Made by a program: the position numbers and the translations under genes
DNA from: Conchocele bisecta
Taxonomy: Eukaryota; Mollusca; Bivalvia; Lucinida; Thyasiridae
Direction of reading: 5' to 3'
DNA length: 64,000 nt
NCBI GenBank assembly: GCA_029237695.1
Contig: CM055271.1
Span: 84,145,488-84,209,487 of the forward strand
The notes under the pieces: model-generated
What the model was told of the DNA's origin: nothing
Seen by the model: the letters and a program-made list of their open reading frames with translations, nothing else
Databases searched by the model: none
Part shown: positions 1-10,930 of the stretch, one piece after another
Layout of the letters: each line of letters opens with the position of its first letter
How positions within the stretch are numbered: position 1 is the stretch's first letter

Positions 1-350
1 TTACCTTGAAACTTCACATGGGTGTTTATCATCATCCATATTTTCATTCTAACCCCCAACCGTGCGGCCCCTGTGCCCAATGTCAAGATCAAATTACTTT
101 GAATTTTTTTGTTAAAGTTTGTTTGTGTACTATATCTCTGCAACTGCTTCACCCATTACCTTGATACTTCACATGGGTGTTTATCATCATTGTCGCACCC
201 GCTTGCGGAAAGCGCGATATCGTCGGCATTTTGGCATACGTCCTTCCGTCCGTACGTCCGTGTCCGGTTAAAGTTTTTTCGTTAAAGTTTTTCCATCTAC
301 TATATCTATTTTTTTAGTGTTCATGCCTCGCCCCAAGGCGCGACATGCAG
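1..350 (+). repeat. Dispersed tandem repeat, tail part of a GTCGC-headed element
   Basis: Two tandem units of about 120 bp contain 'CATGGGTGTTTATCATCAT' and an AAATTACTTTGAA segment. A head module (GTCGCACCCGCTTGCGG, near 194) and a short CCGT tract follow. It closes with a tail module reading GGCGCGACATGCAGG then CCACGGCCATCTAG near 335-365. The same vocabulary recurs at 16.9-17.8 kb and 41.7-42.8 kb. No gene is seen. Confidence 0.75.
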
Positions 351-365
351 GCCACGGCCATCTAG

Positions 366-1841
366 TCTACAAAAAGTGGGTATAATTATGTTATCCAAGT
401 GTCTATGCTTGGAAAAAACCTGGCCTTCGTGGCTTTGCCTCGTTTCTTGTTTTCTTTTCAACGACAAAACATAGAACTGAAGGGGCATCTATCTATTAAG
501 AAAAGTGTCAATAATATGGTAAGCTAATTGTATTAGTTTGAAACAGAGAAATTTAGTAGCAAGTCGTGGAATTTCTCATTTATGGTAACCCAACAACATG
601 TATTTAATATGAATCAGTAAAGTTAAACAAAACAAAATAGCTTGGCATGTAACAGAATACCGTGTTTTACCACACGTACCAAACATCGTTATAAAGCTAC
701 ATTTAATTAACAGAACAGCCTCTAAAAATATGGGCGTAACGGAAATGATTTATGTAACGGTATAAATGACAAAATGTAACTGTAATGACTCCATTTATTT
801 AAAATACTAATACAGCATTTATACTTTGCATATGCTGTACAATATAACTTCAAGTTAATGTTTACTTTTAATGTGATTGCCAATAGAAACCCGCACTCAT
901 CGAAGCTGTGTTTGTTTTTTGTTGTTCCAGAGCATTTACTAATTAAATCCCGATATATAAATGGTGTAGGTCTGAATAAATGTGCCATTACTGACTGACA
1001 ACTGATGGGACATGGTTTATATCTAATTGACGCATGAATTTACTGGTTAGTATGGTAATGTATCATTGCTGTTACATGATTGTCATTACCGTTACACAAT
1101 TTTGTAATGGAAATTTATGACCATAACGGTAATGATTTTTCTTTTAAAAACTTCCATTTTTCACCCCTCTGTATACAACGCATCATGAAGGTAGAATATG
1201 CAAATACAACGTTGTAAGTGTGTCTATCCACCCATTTTGGTTTCAGCCGACCTATATACATATGGACGTGTATAAACCCCGAACGGTAATGATGCATGTA
1301 ATGTGTAACCTTAAAATTATGAATACAGACCGGCCTCGTTCTCGGCAATGACTTAAGTTGTGTTACCACCGTGTTTATTTATAAATTGCGTGCGCATAAA
1401 CAGTGTTCATTGCATTAGTAGCTGATAGTAGGAAAGGGAGGTTACTCTGATTTTACATTTTTGTTCAGCGTAACGGTAATGATTCGATTTCTCGGGACAG
1501 ATACATTAACGTCAGTATCTTTCACAACAAAAGACAACAATTGCAGAATAAGTTGAATGTAAATGTTAAAATTATTTTAATTCAGATGCAAATTATATAA
1601 GTACAAATGGACAAGATTTGAGAATTACAGGCTTGTAAACTGTGCTGATTGATGACGGGGTCATGCCCATTTGGTGCACCACACGTATGCCAACAACAGA
1701 AAATAATAACAAAACACACATAACTAGAATTGTAAATACTGTTTTATTAATGGATTGGTATTATACATAGTTTATTTACTTAAAAAAAAGAAAATTCCTT
1801 ATAAATTGTGTAATTTGTCAGTAAATTACACCGGGACACCA
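366..1841. other. AT-rich stretch without recognisable gene; repeated AACGGTAATGA motif
   Basis: No exon or transposon domain was recognised. A short motif close to TAACGGTAATGA recurs near 729, 751, 778, 1121, 1281 and 1469, and once inverted near 1084. The reading frames here are short and look unconstrained. Confidence 0.5.
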
Positions 1842-2011
1842 GGGCCCGGTTGTTCAAAACACCAGTTAGCTTAACAGACTGTTAAATCCTTAACGGACTG
1901 TTAAATCCTTAACTGAATGGTTAAAATCTCTGTTAAAACAGAGATTTTAAACCATTCAGTTAAGGATTTAACAGTCCGTTAAGCTAACGGATGTTTTGAG
2001 CAACCGGGCCC
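1842..2011. mobile_element. Palindromic MITE, GGGCCCGGTTG termini
   Basis: Long inverted repeat of 170 bp starting GGGCCCGGTTG and ending CAACCGGGCCC. The arms contain CTGTTAAATCCTTAAC, which is duplicated in tandem in the left arm only. The centre reads AAATCTCTGTTAAAACAGAGATTT. No coding capacity, so it is a non-autonomous element or a fold-back repeat. Confidence 0.85.
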
Positions 2012-2839
2012 AGATGTACATAAAATATAGAATCATTGATATACATATAGTATAGATGTCTTCCTCTTGAATTACCGCCCATCACATGACATGGCGTGCT
2101 AACGTCACAAGTCCCCTGACAATCTGTCGGCAGTGAAACCAGTTGGGAAACATGAATTAAAATATAATTTCGTGGTAGAGTGGGACTTTATATTTATTTC
2201 AATCATATACTTGTTATCTCGAAGTTGACCAGTCTGAGCCAAATATATCGACATATCCGAACTTTGAGATAAAAATTCGCCAAATTTAGCGACCATTGTC
2301 AAAAAAATCCGAACAGAATCGCTTAAAAAATAAGCACTTTATTTCCGGGTTTTAATAAATTGCGCATTTTCTTTACACAAAACGCGCATGTGTTGGTACT
2401 AAATATATTGCATATGCATGATACAGTTTCCGTTGCACAAGATTTGTTTTGCAACACATAATCAATACACATTTGTTACATCTACATGTCAACGCTTGCC
2501 GTCTCGTCTTACGATGTTATTCAATCGTATCGAGCAAGATCTGCATTCCGTCCCAAAACAACGTCGATCCTAGAGTCGTTGGCCACAAACATGTTCGGGC
2601 CAAGTCAAATGTAAAGCTTGCACACCGCATTTCTGCCTCGCAATAAGTGACCCAGTTACCCACCCCACCTCTTATTAGGCAGGGTCCTTTGCAAGATTTT
2701 TCATGAATTAATAGACCTGTCATAACTGAGTGAATACACTGTGCGTCTCAATATGAAATCTGTTTCAAATCAAGTTTCGCAATGTCCATCAATTTGTGCT
2801 TTTATTATCACATAATTGATACATTTTCATTTCTACATT
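2012..2839. other. No feature recognised
   Basis: AT-rich sequence without a supported gene. Short open frames on both strands around 2449-2723 overlap each other and lack good splice context. Confidence 0.4.
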
Positions 2840-2853
2840 CACACAGCACCTGG

Positions 2854-3092
2854 TGGGTGGCAGGTGGGAGCATGCGATGGGTAATTTAACGATCGGTGAT
2901 ATGGTCCTGGCACCCGGTCAGGTTATTCTAATTTCAGGGCTGAATATATTTGTTCTCGATGTAAATATTCCGTTCTGATTTTGGGATTTTCCCCCCAATA
3001 CAACAGGTTAAAATGGGATCGAATCGTTTGCCCGGCCTTACATGACCTTAGCTGTTGATAGGCCGTTAAACACTAATAAACAAACAAACAAA
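2854..3092 (+). mobile_element. SINE insertion with 14-bp target-site duplication
   Basis: A 239-bp element begins TGGGTGGCAGGTGGGAGCAT and ends in a CAAA-rich tail. It is flanked by a perfect duplication CACACAGCACCTGG (2840-2853 and 3093-3106), the mark of target-primed reverse transcription. The head TGGCAGGTGGGAG resembles a tRNA-type A box. The body shares AGGTTATTCTAATTTCAGG and GTTAAACACTAAT with copies at 8375, 32278 and 62265. It is shorter than the 396-bp copy because the segment after the head is deleted. Confidence 0.9.
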
Positions 3093-3106
3093 CACACAGC
3101 ACCTGG

Positions 3107-3770
3107 GCAATGTTTGGACACGAGGACACAGTTCAGTAAATCACGTTCATCCATATGTACGATTGATAATCCACTTGCAAAAGTTTGTGGGTTATCTCCC
3201 CGCAAATGCCTCCGAACCATGATCTATAACTGGCATGAATATTAATTTGACGTTAAAATGCCAAGTTCAAACTGCCACGCCGTTTAAATAATTAATTTTT
3301 ATGTTAAAGTAGTCGATGTCACATTGATTAATTGATCAATTAAGATTTAAAGTGAATCCCATTAACGCATCTGATCGGCGGCATTTTGATTTCTATAGAT
3401 GTGTCGAAACTTAGACTTGGCAGTGCCGGGCGCAAATTTTCTCGTGATCAGAATACAAAAATGTGAAAAAAAACGTACCTTCGGGACTTGATTTACACCT
3501 CGACTAAACCAAAATATTGATGTTTCTGGTATCGATTTATCAGGAGTAAAATACATGATCTATAGGGAATTTGGTCGGGACCTCGAACGTATATTGAGAT
3601 GAGCGATATTTGTTACGGAATACACATTTATGGGTATGTAATTTATTAAATATTTTATTTTTGTTATTTCTCCATGAAAGTATATCTTCTGACAACTCAT
3701 TTGAACCGTCTCGACATGGTGGTCGCGACATACATGTACTTCTGAGCGCATAGAAGGAAACTATTTAGGA
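3107..3770. other. No feature recognised
   Basis: AT-rich sequence with no exon signal, domain or clear repeat that I could match elsewhere in the window. Confidence 0.35.
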
Positions 3771-3958
3771 ATAATTCCAGCACACCAATTCCGTATCATT
3801 TGATTGGTCCGTAGCAAGTCTCTGTCCAGAATTTATATCCCAGTAAACTCCATGCCGAACTACTTTCCGTAACCGTGAGGCGCAGTTAAAATAATTCTTA
3901 AGAAAACAGAAAATAAACACATTTTCTTGATGAATTTATTTCAAATGCTGGAATTATA
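3771..3958. mobile_element. MITE with perfect 12-bp TIRs (ATAATTCCAGCA)
   Basis: 188-bp element bounded by ATAATTCCAGCA (3771-3782) and its exact inverse TGCTGGAATTAT (3947-3958). A second copy lies at 4894-5081 with the same termini. Both copies abut, on the same side, a long perfect hairpin starting AGGAATGAATGGCC, so MITE and hairpin probably move or amplify as one unit. Confidence 0.8.
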
Positions 3959-4112
3959 AGGAATGAATGGCCTTTTTGTGGAATTTATCGGGGATATAAA
4001 CTTGGAAAAGTCGCGGGAATACTGGACGAGGCCTTCCGGCCTTCGTCCAGTATTCCCGCGACTTTTCCAAGTTTATACCCCGATAAATTCCACAAAAAGG
4101 CCATTCATTCCT
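3959..4112. repeat. Long near-perfect palindrome (single hairpin)
   Basis: 154 bp reading AGGAATGAATGGCC...GGCCATTCATTCCT. The arms of about 70 nt are almost identical inverse copies, around a short centre GGCCTTCCGGCC. It would fold into a very stable hairpin. It lies directly beside the TIR of the preceding MITE and is homologous to the multi-hairpin array at 5083-5454. Confidence 0.9.
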
Positions 4113-4890
4113 ATATTTATTTTCTGCAGACATAATGGTGTACCTCAAAATGGCCTACCACTGGATTCGGGAAATGAGAAGTGGTCCATCTGATGCTAAG
4201 GGGCATAGGTGAGGGACTCGTATTTCACCCAAAAAGTGGTCCATGCATAAAAATTCAATGAACCCACCTTCTGTTGTTCTTGCTCGTGCAAATAACACAA
4301 CCTTAAGACTTTTCAGATGGTGTTTACCTCACCTAAGCCAAAGGCTCCAGTGAGCTATTGTTACCGCTTTTCGTCTGTCCGTCTACACTTTTCCGAGCTC
4401 TTCTTCTGAACCGCTTGGCCGATGTTGACCAAACTTCATGGGATGGTCTATATGTTACTCCTTTTCAGATATGTTTAAATGGACGTCATTGCATATCCAA
4501 GATGGCCTAGAAAAATAGGTCAGATTCTTAAAAAACTTCTCACGAACTGCCAGACCGCTTTCGACGAAACTTGACAACACTAATCGATAGTCAATGCTCT
4601 TTCAGATTTGTTTTAAAAAAATTGATGACGCCGGGATAAAAAATTGGCGCGCCCGGGGGGTCAAGTAGGGTCAAATTTGATCAACCATGGTCGTGTTATA
4701 TATCAAATAGAGGTACCGAGGAGACGATCACTCTGGTGCATTTATTGTCAAGATCGGACGATTACTTCATCCAAGATGGTCACCGAAATGTCATCCTTGT
4801 AATATAGATTTTCAACGTCTTCTCGTGAACCCGCTTGGCCGACGCTGGTGAAACTTTAGTCATGGAGTGTGAATGAAACCTTTTAATGAC
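4113..4890 (+). repeat. Degenerate copy of the AGCTCACC-headed repeat
   Basis: After about 210 bp of unassigned sequence, a degenerate head (CCTCACCTAAGCC to GTGAGCTATTG, near 4326-4358) leads to a CGTCTGTCCGTC tract. Units follow with TCCAAGATGGC and GGGGTCAA, as in the long arrays at 23.0-26.4 kb and 56.3-57.6 kb. No gene. Confidence 0.7.
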
Positions 4891-4893
4891 ATT

Positions 4894-5081
4894 ATAATTC
4901 CAGCACAAAAATATTTACACAATTCCCTAACATTTGATTGGTCCGTAGCAAGTCTCTGTCCAGAATTTATATCCCAGTAAACTCCCATGCCGAACTACTT
5001 TCCGTAACCGTGAGGCGCAGCTTAAGAAAACGGAAAATAAACACATTTTCTTGACAAATTTATTTAAAATGCTGGAATTAT
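4894..5081. mobile_element. Second MITE copy, ATAATTCCAGCA TIRs
   Basis: About 90% alike by eye to the copy at 3771-3958. Both share an internal TTTGATTGGTCCGTAGCAAG and a CCGTAACCGTGAGGCGCAG segment. Termini are ATAATTCCAGCA (4894-4905) and TGCTGGAATTAT (5070-5081). The hairpin array follows immediately, as in copy 1. Confidence 0.8.
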
Positions 5082-5082
5082 A

Positions 5083-5454
5083 AGGAATGAATGGCCTTTT
5101 TGTTGAATTTATCGGGGATATAAACTTGGAAAAGTCCGGCCTTCGTCCAGTATTCCTGCGACTTTTCCAAGTTTATACCCCAATAAATTCCACAAAAAGG
5201 CCATTCATTCCTATATAATAAACTTGGAAAAGTCGCGGGAATACTGGACGAGGCCTTCCGTCCTTCGTCCAGTATTCCCGCGACTTTTCCAAGTTTATAC
5301 CCCGATAAATTCCACAAAAAGGCCATTCATTCCTATAATAAACTTGGAAAAGTCGCGGGAATACTGGACGAGGCCTTCCGGCCTTCGTCCAGTATTCCCG
5401 CGACTTTTCCAAGTTTATACCCCGATAAATTCCACAAAAAGGCCATTCATTCCT
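5083..5454. repeat. Tandem array of three hairpins
   Basis: Three successive palindromes share the stem AAACTTGGAAAAGTCGCGGG / CCCGCGACTTTTCCAAGTTT. The first has a deleted centre but both outer arms (AGGAATGAATGG...). The second and third lack the left outer arm, as if the half-unit was copied repeatedly. Coding frames here are accidental. Confidence 0.85.
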
Positions 5455-5481
5455 ATATTAAAGATGCTACATACATAGGGA

Positions 5482-5552
5482 TGGGTTGTGGCCTAGGTTG
5501 TTAGAACTCCTGACCTCCTGTCTGGAGATTGTTGGTTCAAACCTCACCTTAG
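5482..5552 (+). mobile_element. tRNA-derived SINE head (A and B boxes)
   Basis: GTGGCCTAGGTTG (from 5488) fits a pol III A box and GGTTCAAACCT (5534-5544) fits a B box, about 45 nt apart. This is tRNA-like but lacks a convincing cloverleaf or discriminator, so it is more likely a SINE head than a tRNA gene. The minus-strand array at 32.83-33.04 kb carries the same GTGGCCTAGGGG start. Confidence 0.5.
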
Positions 5553-5661
5553 GCATAAAAATACTTCCATTGTATTTCTATCCGACTGGTATGTTGGATG
5601 ACGCATTAACTCTTTGCGTGCTAGCGGCGAAAATATCCGCCAAACGAATTAGGAGTATGTT

Positions 5662-5769
5662 TTATTACTCTCTGTAAATATGTCTTGAAATTTCATTAGA
5701 ATTGAGTCCTCGGGACACGATTCTAATGCAATTCCAAGACATATTCATGATATTTACGGGGAGAAATAC
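5662..5769. mobile_element. Palindromic MITE, TTTCATTAGAATTG family, copy 1
   Basis: About 105-bp fold-back repeat. The left arm reads CTCTGTAAATATGTCTTG then TTTCATTAGAATTG; the right arm reads ATTCCAAGACATATTC then ATATTTACGGGGAGAAATA. Related copies lie at 36169-36262 and 60186-60288. Confidence 0.8.
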
Positions 5770-5799
5770 AAGAAAATATGATGAATTTTTGATTTTCAG

Positions 5800-5965
5800 A
5801 CTAGTCCATTTATGAAACGGTGTTGTTTTTTGTTCTCAAAAATATTAAAAGTACTTGCAAAAAGTGCAGATCCTGATGAGACGGCTCAGCATGAGCTGGC
5901 TCATCTGGATCTACACTGTTTGCCTATTCCACTATACATGCAGACCTGTGGTGTTGAAAAGGTCA
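5800..5965. mobile_element. Short hairpin element, TGCAGATCCTGATGAG family, copy 1
   Basis: Contains GTGCAGATCCTGATGAGAC and the partly complementary GCTCATCTGGATCTACACTG, forming an internal hairpin, and ends TGTTGAAAAGG. Further copies lie near 20335, 33490, 44730 and 48190, with a fragment at 47650. Confidence 0.7.
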
Positions 5966-6813
5966 TTCTAATGCACCGAAAATAGAAAGCACACATCTGA
6001 TTGGTCAATTGAAATCAGAGCCTATAAAATATGAAAAATCACAGCATATAAAACCAACGTTTTACCAGTCTGTGTTTTACAACTTGACAGATTTATGTAA
6101 CCCTACGCGCTTTTGTAAACAGTGGCCAGCGGCGGGGCTTTCGTTAAATTAATTTCGGTACATTTTCGGTTATCCATTCTGCCATATTGTCCTGTACAAC
6201 CCAAAGCGGAAAAGAAAATCTAACAACGACTGACAAACGCGACTTCAGTGTGGTGGCCCTTCAACAAATTCCCCAAAATATTACCCCACCCGCCCAAAAT
6301 ACAGAAGAATTTAATAAAGTGCTCAAATGCAAACTCGATATGCCAATACCAACCTATAACTTTACAAATTCCAATGGGCACATACATGACTATACATAAT
6401 AAACTGTATTGCAGATGGGTAATCACCTGAATTAGGCATAAATCCAGGGAAATCCTAGGCCTGTTGACGACACAAGTTGTTGACATTAACCTTTGTAAAA
6501 ATCACACGAACCCAATGCAGAAATGTTGGCATTTCTTTAAATGAATAAAAGCAAATAACTGTTGCAACTACACATATAAAAACAATACAATTGTTAAAAT
6601 AAACATTTACAGTTGAATAAATGGATAGATTCTTAGAAAAAGTCAACGTTAATCTCTGTTTGAAATGGGAATATTCTTCGGCGGAGTTACATTTCATTAA
6701 ATTCATTTGGTGTGAGGCGGTTATAAATCGATGACGACAACAACCTGCTGACGTAATTAAAAATATCACTGTTTGTGATATGCTACGACGTTGCAGAAAG
6801 CGGATAGCACACT
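5966..6813. other. No gene recognised; possible ends of one larger element
   Basis: CATTCTAATGCACC near 5963 and GGTGCATTAGAATG near 6815 are inverse copies about 850 bp apart, so this stretch could be the interior of one element. Open frames on both strands (6187-6486) overlap and show no domain. Confidence 0.3.
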
Positions 6814-6937
6814 AGGTGCATTAGAATGGGGATAACCATGCTTTGTTTTTCGATTTAAAACTGATTCACAGACCATAAAACCTCCCACATACCGCTCCAA
6901 ATCGAAAAACAAAGCATGGTTATCCCCTAAATGCACC
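6814..6937. mobile_element. Fold-back repeat, TAACCATGCTTTG arms
   Basis: Left arm AGGTGCATTAGAATGGGG followed by ATAACCATGCTTTGTTTTTC; the right arm is the near-exact inverse, ending ATGCACC. It lies 60 bp from the splice donor of the fourth TRAF-like exon. Confidence 0.75.
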
Positions 6938-6997
6938 GCTATATGAATGACAGCTCAAACTTGAGTTGTGTAATGTTGAATTGCTGTGCATACTCAC

Positions 6998-7093
6998 CGA
7001 CTGTGTAGGACTAGAATTTGGATTCTGCTGAAGTAGACAGTTGTTGGCAACTCGGCTGCGTGCTGGCTTGTATTCGCAGGCGTTTACATGACC
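6998..7093 (-). CDS. TRAF-like gene, coding exon 4
   Basis: 96 nt, phase 0 to phase 0, with acceptor TATTGCAG and donor TCG|GTGAGT. It starts G-H-V-N-A-C-E-Y-K-P-A and supplies the His and last Cys of the zinc finger begun in exon 3. After that the sequence becomes Asn/Ser/Pro-rich (QQNPNSSPTQS) rather than entering an obvious second finger, which is unusual for a TRAF. The acceptor is only 20 bp from a MITE fragment (7114-7151). Confidence 0.85.
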
Positions 7094-10000
7094 CTGCAAT
7101 ATTGAATGGCACATTAACCCTTGCAATGCGGAATTAAATTGTCGTCTGCTGTTTAGTTTTATGCCACAGTGGAGGGGGCATTTAGTGTTACCTATATCTG
7201 TCCCTCCGTCCGTTCCTCCGTTTGTCCCATCCGTTCGTCACGAACATTGATACTCGTAAAACCCTGCAACTTGGTATGTAGCTTCCTTATAATGAGTAGA
7301 TACGCAAAGTTTATTTTGATTTTTGATTCGACCAACTGGTCATGGATTATCTCCCCCTTTTTCGACATTTAATTTTCCAATTTTTAAACCGGACTAGAAG
7401 AGCCTGAAACCTGGTGTGTAGCTTCTTTATAATGAGTAGATTAGCTCCCCATTTTCGACCTAAACTTTTACAATTTTGCTTCCTAATTCGTAAAACTTTA
7501 AACAGTACGTACATGTACTGCTACAGACCTGGGGGCCGTTTCACTAAACTTTGTACGACTAAAATGTTTTTAAGTGCAAAATTATGATCATTAACAATGT
7601 TTTCTTGTAAACAATTATTGGATTTACATTTATTGAGCATAGGCTGCATATGCAGCCTATGCTCAATAAATGTAAATCCATCAATTGAAATTTCCAGACG
7701 ATCATAAAATTGCACTTACGAACATTTTAGTCATACAAAGTTTAGTGAAACAGGCCCCTGAATCATGGTATGTAGCTTCCTTATGATTAGAAGCGCAAAA
7801 GAAATTTTTTTTCGAGTTTTGATTCGACCACCAGGTAATGGATTATCTACCCATTTTAGACTTAGAATTTGGCAAGTCTGTTGTGCAACTTGTAAAACTG
7901 GTAATATCTGGAGGCTTGATGCTTGGTATGTAGCTTCTTTATAGTGTCATGATTGAAAATGAGCCATGGATTATCTCCCCCTTATGGACTTTTGCCTCGT
8001 TTACTATCAAAGCGATATATGGGGCATCCGTGTTCTATGAACACATTTTCTAGTTTATATTCCATTTTTCTCATCAAAAACATGATCCAATGGAATGATT
8101 TTCAAGTGCTGTCATGTCAAACCATGTTTTTCTTGAGAAAAATATGACGAAACGGCTGGTCCTGCCTTTTAAGGTTTAACCAGAGTGAAAAATTAAATTT
8201 TGTAATCTGCTTAATTTCTCTTATGCCATCTGCTATTTTTATGTCCCCGGTCTCTCTAGAGCCGGATGGGAGATATATAGTGTTTGGTCTGTGTATCCGT
8301 CTGTGTCTCTGTAGAGCCGGAGGGGAGATATATAGTGTTTGGTCTGTGTATCCGTCTGTGTCTCTGTAGAGCCGAGCCAGTGCAGGCACCGGGGCGGGAT
8401 CAACTGATCCTGAGAATAGTGCTGCAGTAGCCATTGCTTGTTGTAAAAGGCGACTAAATTGGCTTAACGATTGGGTTCATACTTTCCGGAACCCACTATA
8501 CCGGATTTGGCCCTCATGTACATTTTTGGCTTTCTTGTATGTGAGAGTTGAATCAGGCTATGCCCCATATATAAAAGTAAGATTAGCGCTAATCCTATTA
8601 CTTTTAGGGGATGGGATAAATGATGCTGGTGTGGCGAGGGCCTGGCACCAGATCAGGTTGTTCTAATTTTAGGACTGAATATATATTTTGATTGTAAATA
8701 TTGAGTTCTGAAGTTGGGATTTACCCCCCTCGGACAGGTGGATACGGGACACGACCCCGTTGACCCGTCTGCGTGTAGACTCCCTGAGGCTTGTACCTCT
8801 ATGTCAGAAAAGCGGACGTTAAACCCTATTCACTCACTCACTCACTGTAGAGCCGGAGGGGAGATGTATAGTGTTTGGTCTGTGTATCCGTCTGTGTGTC
8901 TGTAGAGCCGGAGGGGAGATATATAGTGTTTGGTCTGTGTATCCTTGGTATTAAGAGCGAGGGGATATTAGTGTTTGGTGTGTATCTCGTGTATCTGTAG
9001 ACCGGAGGGAGATATGTAGTGTTTGGTCTGTGTATCCGTCTGTGTCTCTGTAGAGCCGGAGGGGAGATATGTAGTGTTTTGTCTGTGTATCCGTCTGTGT
9101 CTCTGTAGAGCCGGAGGGGAGATATGTAGTGTTTGGTCTGTGTATCCGTCTGTGTCTCTGTAGAGCCGGAGGGGAGATATGTAGTGTTTTGTCTGTGTAT
9201 CCGTCTGTGTCTCTGTAGAGCCGGATGGGAGATATATAGTGTTTAGTCTGTATCCGTCTGTGTCTCTGTAGAGCGGAGGGGAGATATGTAGTGTTTGGTC
9301 TGTGTATCCGTCTGTGTCTGTAGCGGAGGGGAGATATGTAGTGTTTTTCGTGTCCGTGTGTCTCTGAGAGCCGGAGGGGGGAGGTATAGTGTTTGGTCTG
9401 TGTATCCGTCTGTGTCTCTGTAGACCGCCGGAGGGGTATATAGTGTTTGGTCTGTGTATCCGTCTGTGTCTCTGTAGAGCCGGAGGGGAGGTATATAGTG
9501 TTTGGTCTGTGTATCCGTCTGGGTCTCTGTAGAGCCGGAGGGGAGATATAGTGTTTGGTCTGTGTATCCGTCTGTCCCTCCGTCCCTGTGTCCGTCCGTC
9601 AAATTTACGTTTGACGAAAATTTTATTTTCGAAAATTCTCATTCTGTCATAACTTTTATAACCCTTGAAGGATTACTTTTGTATTTCCATATGTCATACT
9701 TGTGCACAAATGCCACATATTCATGCTGCCCTTAATATGACCTTGACCTTTTGACCTTCACAACTTTGTTTAAACACTGAGAAATTTGCCGGAGTTTCTC
9801 AATTGTCATAACGGAGTTTCTCAATTGTCATAACGTCTATATAACTCTTAAGATTTTTACTTTAATATTTTGGTACACAAGACTTGTGCACAAATGTCGC
9901 ATCCATTCTAACCCTTACACCACTATCTTAATTTTTTGTTGTCTGCCGTTCATTTTCTATTTTCCATTTTTATCATCAAAACATGCTTTGACAGCACTTT

Positions 10001-10846
10001 AGAATAATTTACAACAATTTGACAACAAGTGCTGTCAAACCATGTTTTTATTTAGAAATAAGGCAAAATATAATAGCAACATCAGAAGACAATTGTTGTG
10101 TGTAGCAGTCCAACCAGGGCTCCAGATTAGGAATTAATAATTAATTGATGTATTCTGTCACTCCACCCATCATTTTCTGAATGCAATTAGGGTATTTCAA
10201 AATTTTAATTGGATAAAATAAAATCACTCTACTGTTTACACATCAACAGACGGCAATGATTGAAGACTTAGCTTCGAAATAAAAACAAGTTTTGGCATTT
10301 CATCAGAAGCCTCGCTTGCTGACAAATCTAGTTTTATTCAGTACCGATTGGCTTCAAACTTCATGTACATGTTTATTATCAATATTTTCATTCCCACCGC
10401 ACCCATGCTCCCCTCGTGTCTAGGTCAATTAACTTCATATTCAGTATATTTTCACATTCAATAGATGCGTGCTAGTTTCTCCATTGTCATGTAACTTTAG
10501 TGTATAACCGATTGGCTTCAAACATCATAAGCATGTTTCTCATCATTCATATTTTCATTCCCCGCCCCACCCATGCTACCGTACCCCACCCTGTCCCAGA
10601 CCCAAGGTCATGGTCAAATAACTTCAGTAGATTTGTGCGCGTTTCTCCATTCTCCTATTACTTAAAATTGAGTGTACATGTTTATGATCCAAGCACCACA
10701 GCGATGGGATACATGCTGTTGGTGGCGTTCTTGTTTTGGTTAGAAAACATTTTATTTCATTAACTAAAAATTAAATTAATTTATGCATGCATCAATTGAA
10801 AATACTCGTATACTTAACAAGACAAATATACTTATCAATTTTTAAT

Positions 10847-10930
<84 letters not shown>

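Noticed and set aside
2517..2650. Possible fifth TRAF-like exon reading K-C-G-V-Q on the minus strand
   Set aside because: The acceptor context (GGGTCACTTATTGCGAGGCAG) has no polypyrimidine tract and the frame stops without a finger pattern.
5078..5478. Frames with repeated EKSREYWT peptides on both strands
   Set aside because: They arise from the hairpin array at 5083-5454; being the same on both strands is a result of the palindrome.
5482..5552. tRNA gene
   Set aside because: A and B boxes are present but no acceptor stem pairing or anticodon arm could be drawn; a SINE head is the better reading.
8400..8850. CRISPR-like or satellite interpretation of the interrupted array
   Set aside because: The interruption has SINE sequence and a target duplication; units are contiguous without spacers.
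8968..9642. 224-codon YTDQTLY/HRRIHRP frame on the minus strand
   Set aside because: Product of the about 55-bp minisatellite; two frames give the same look and unit-length changes break it.
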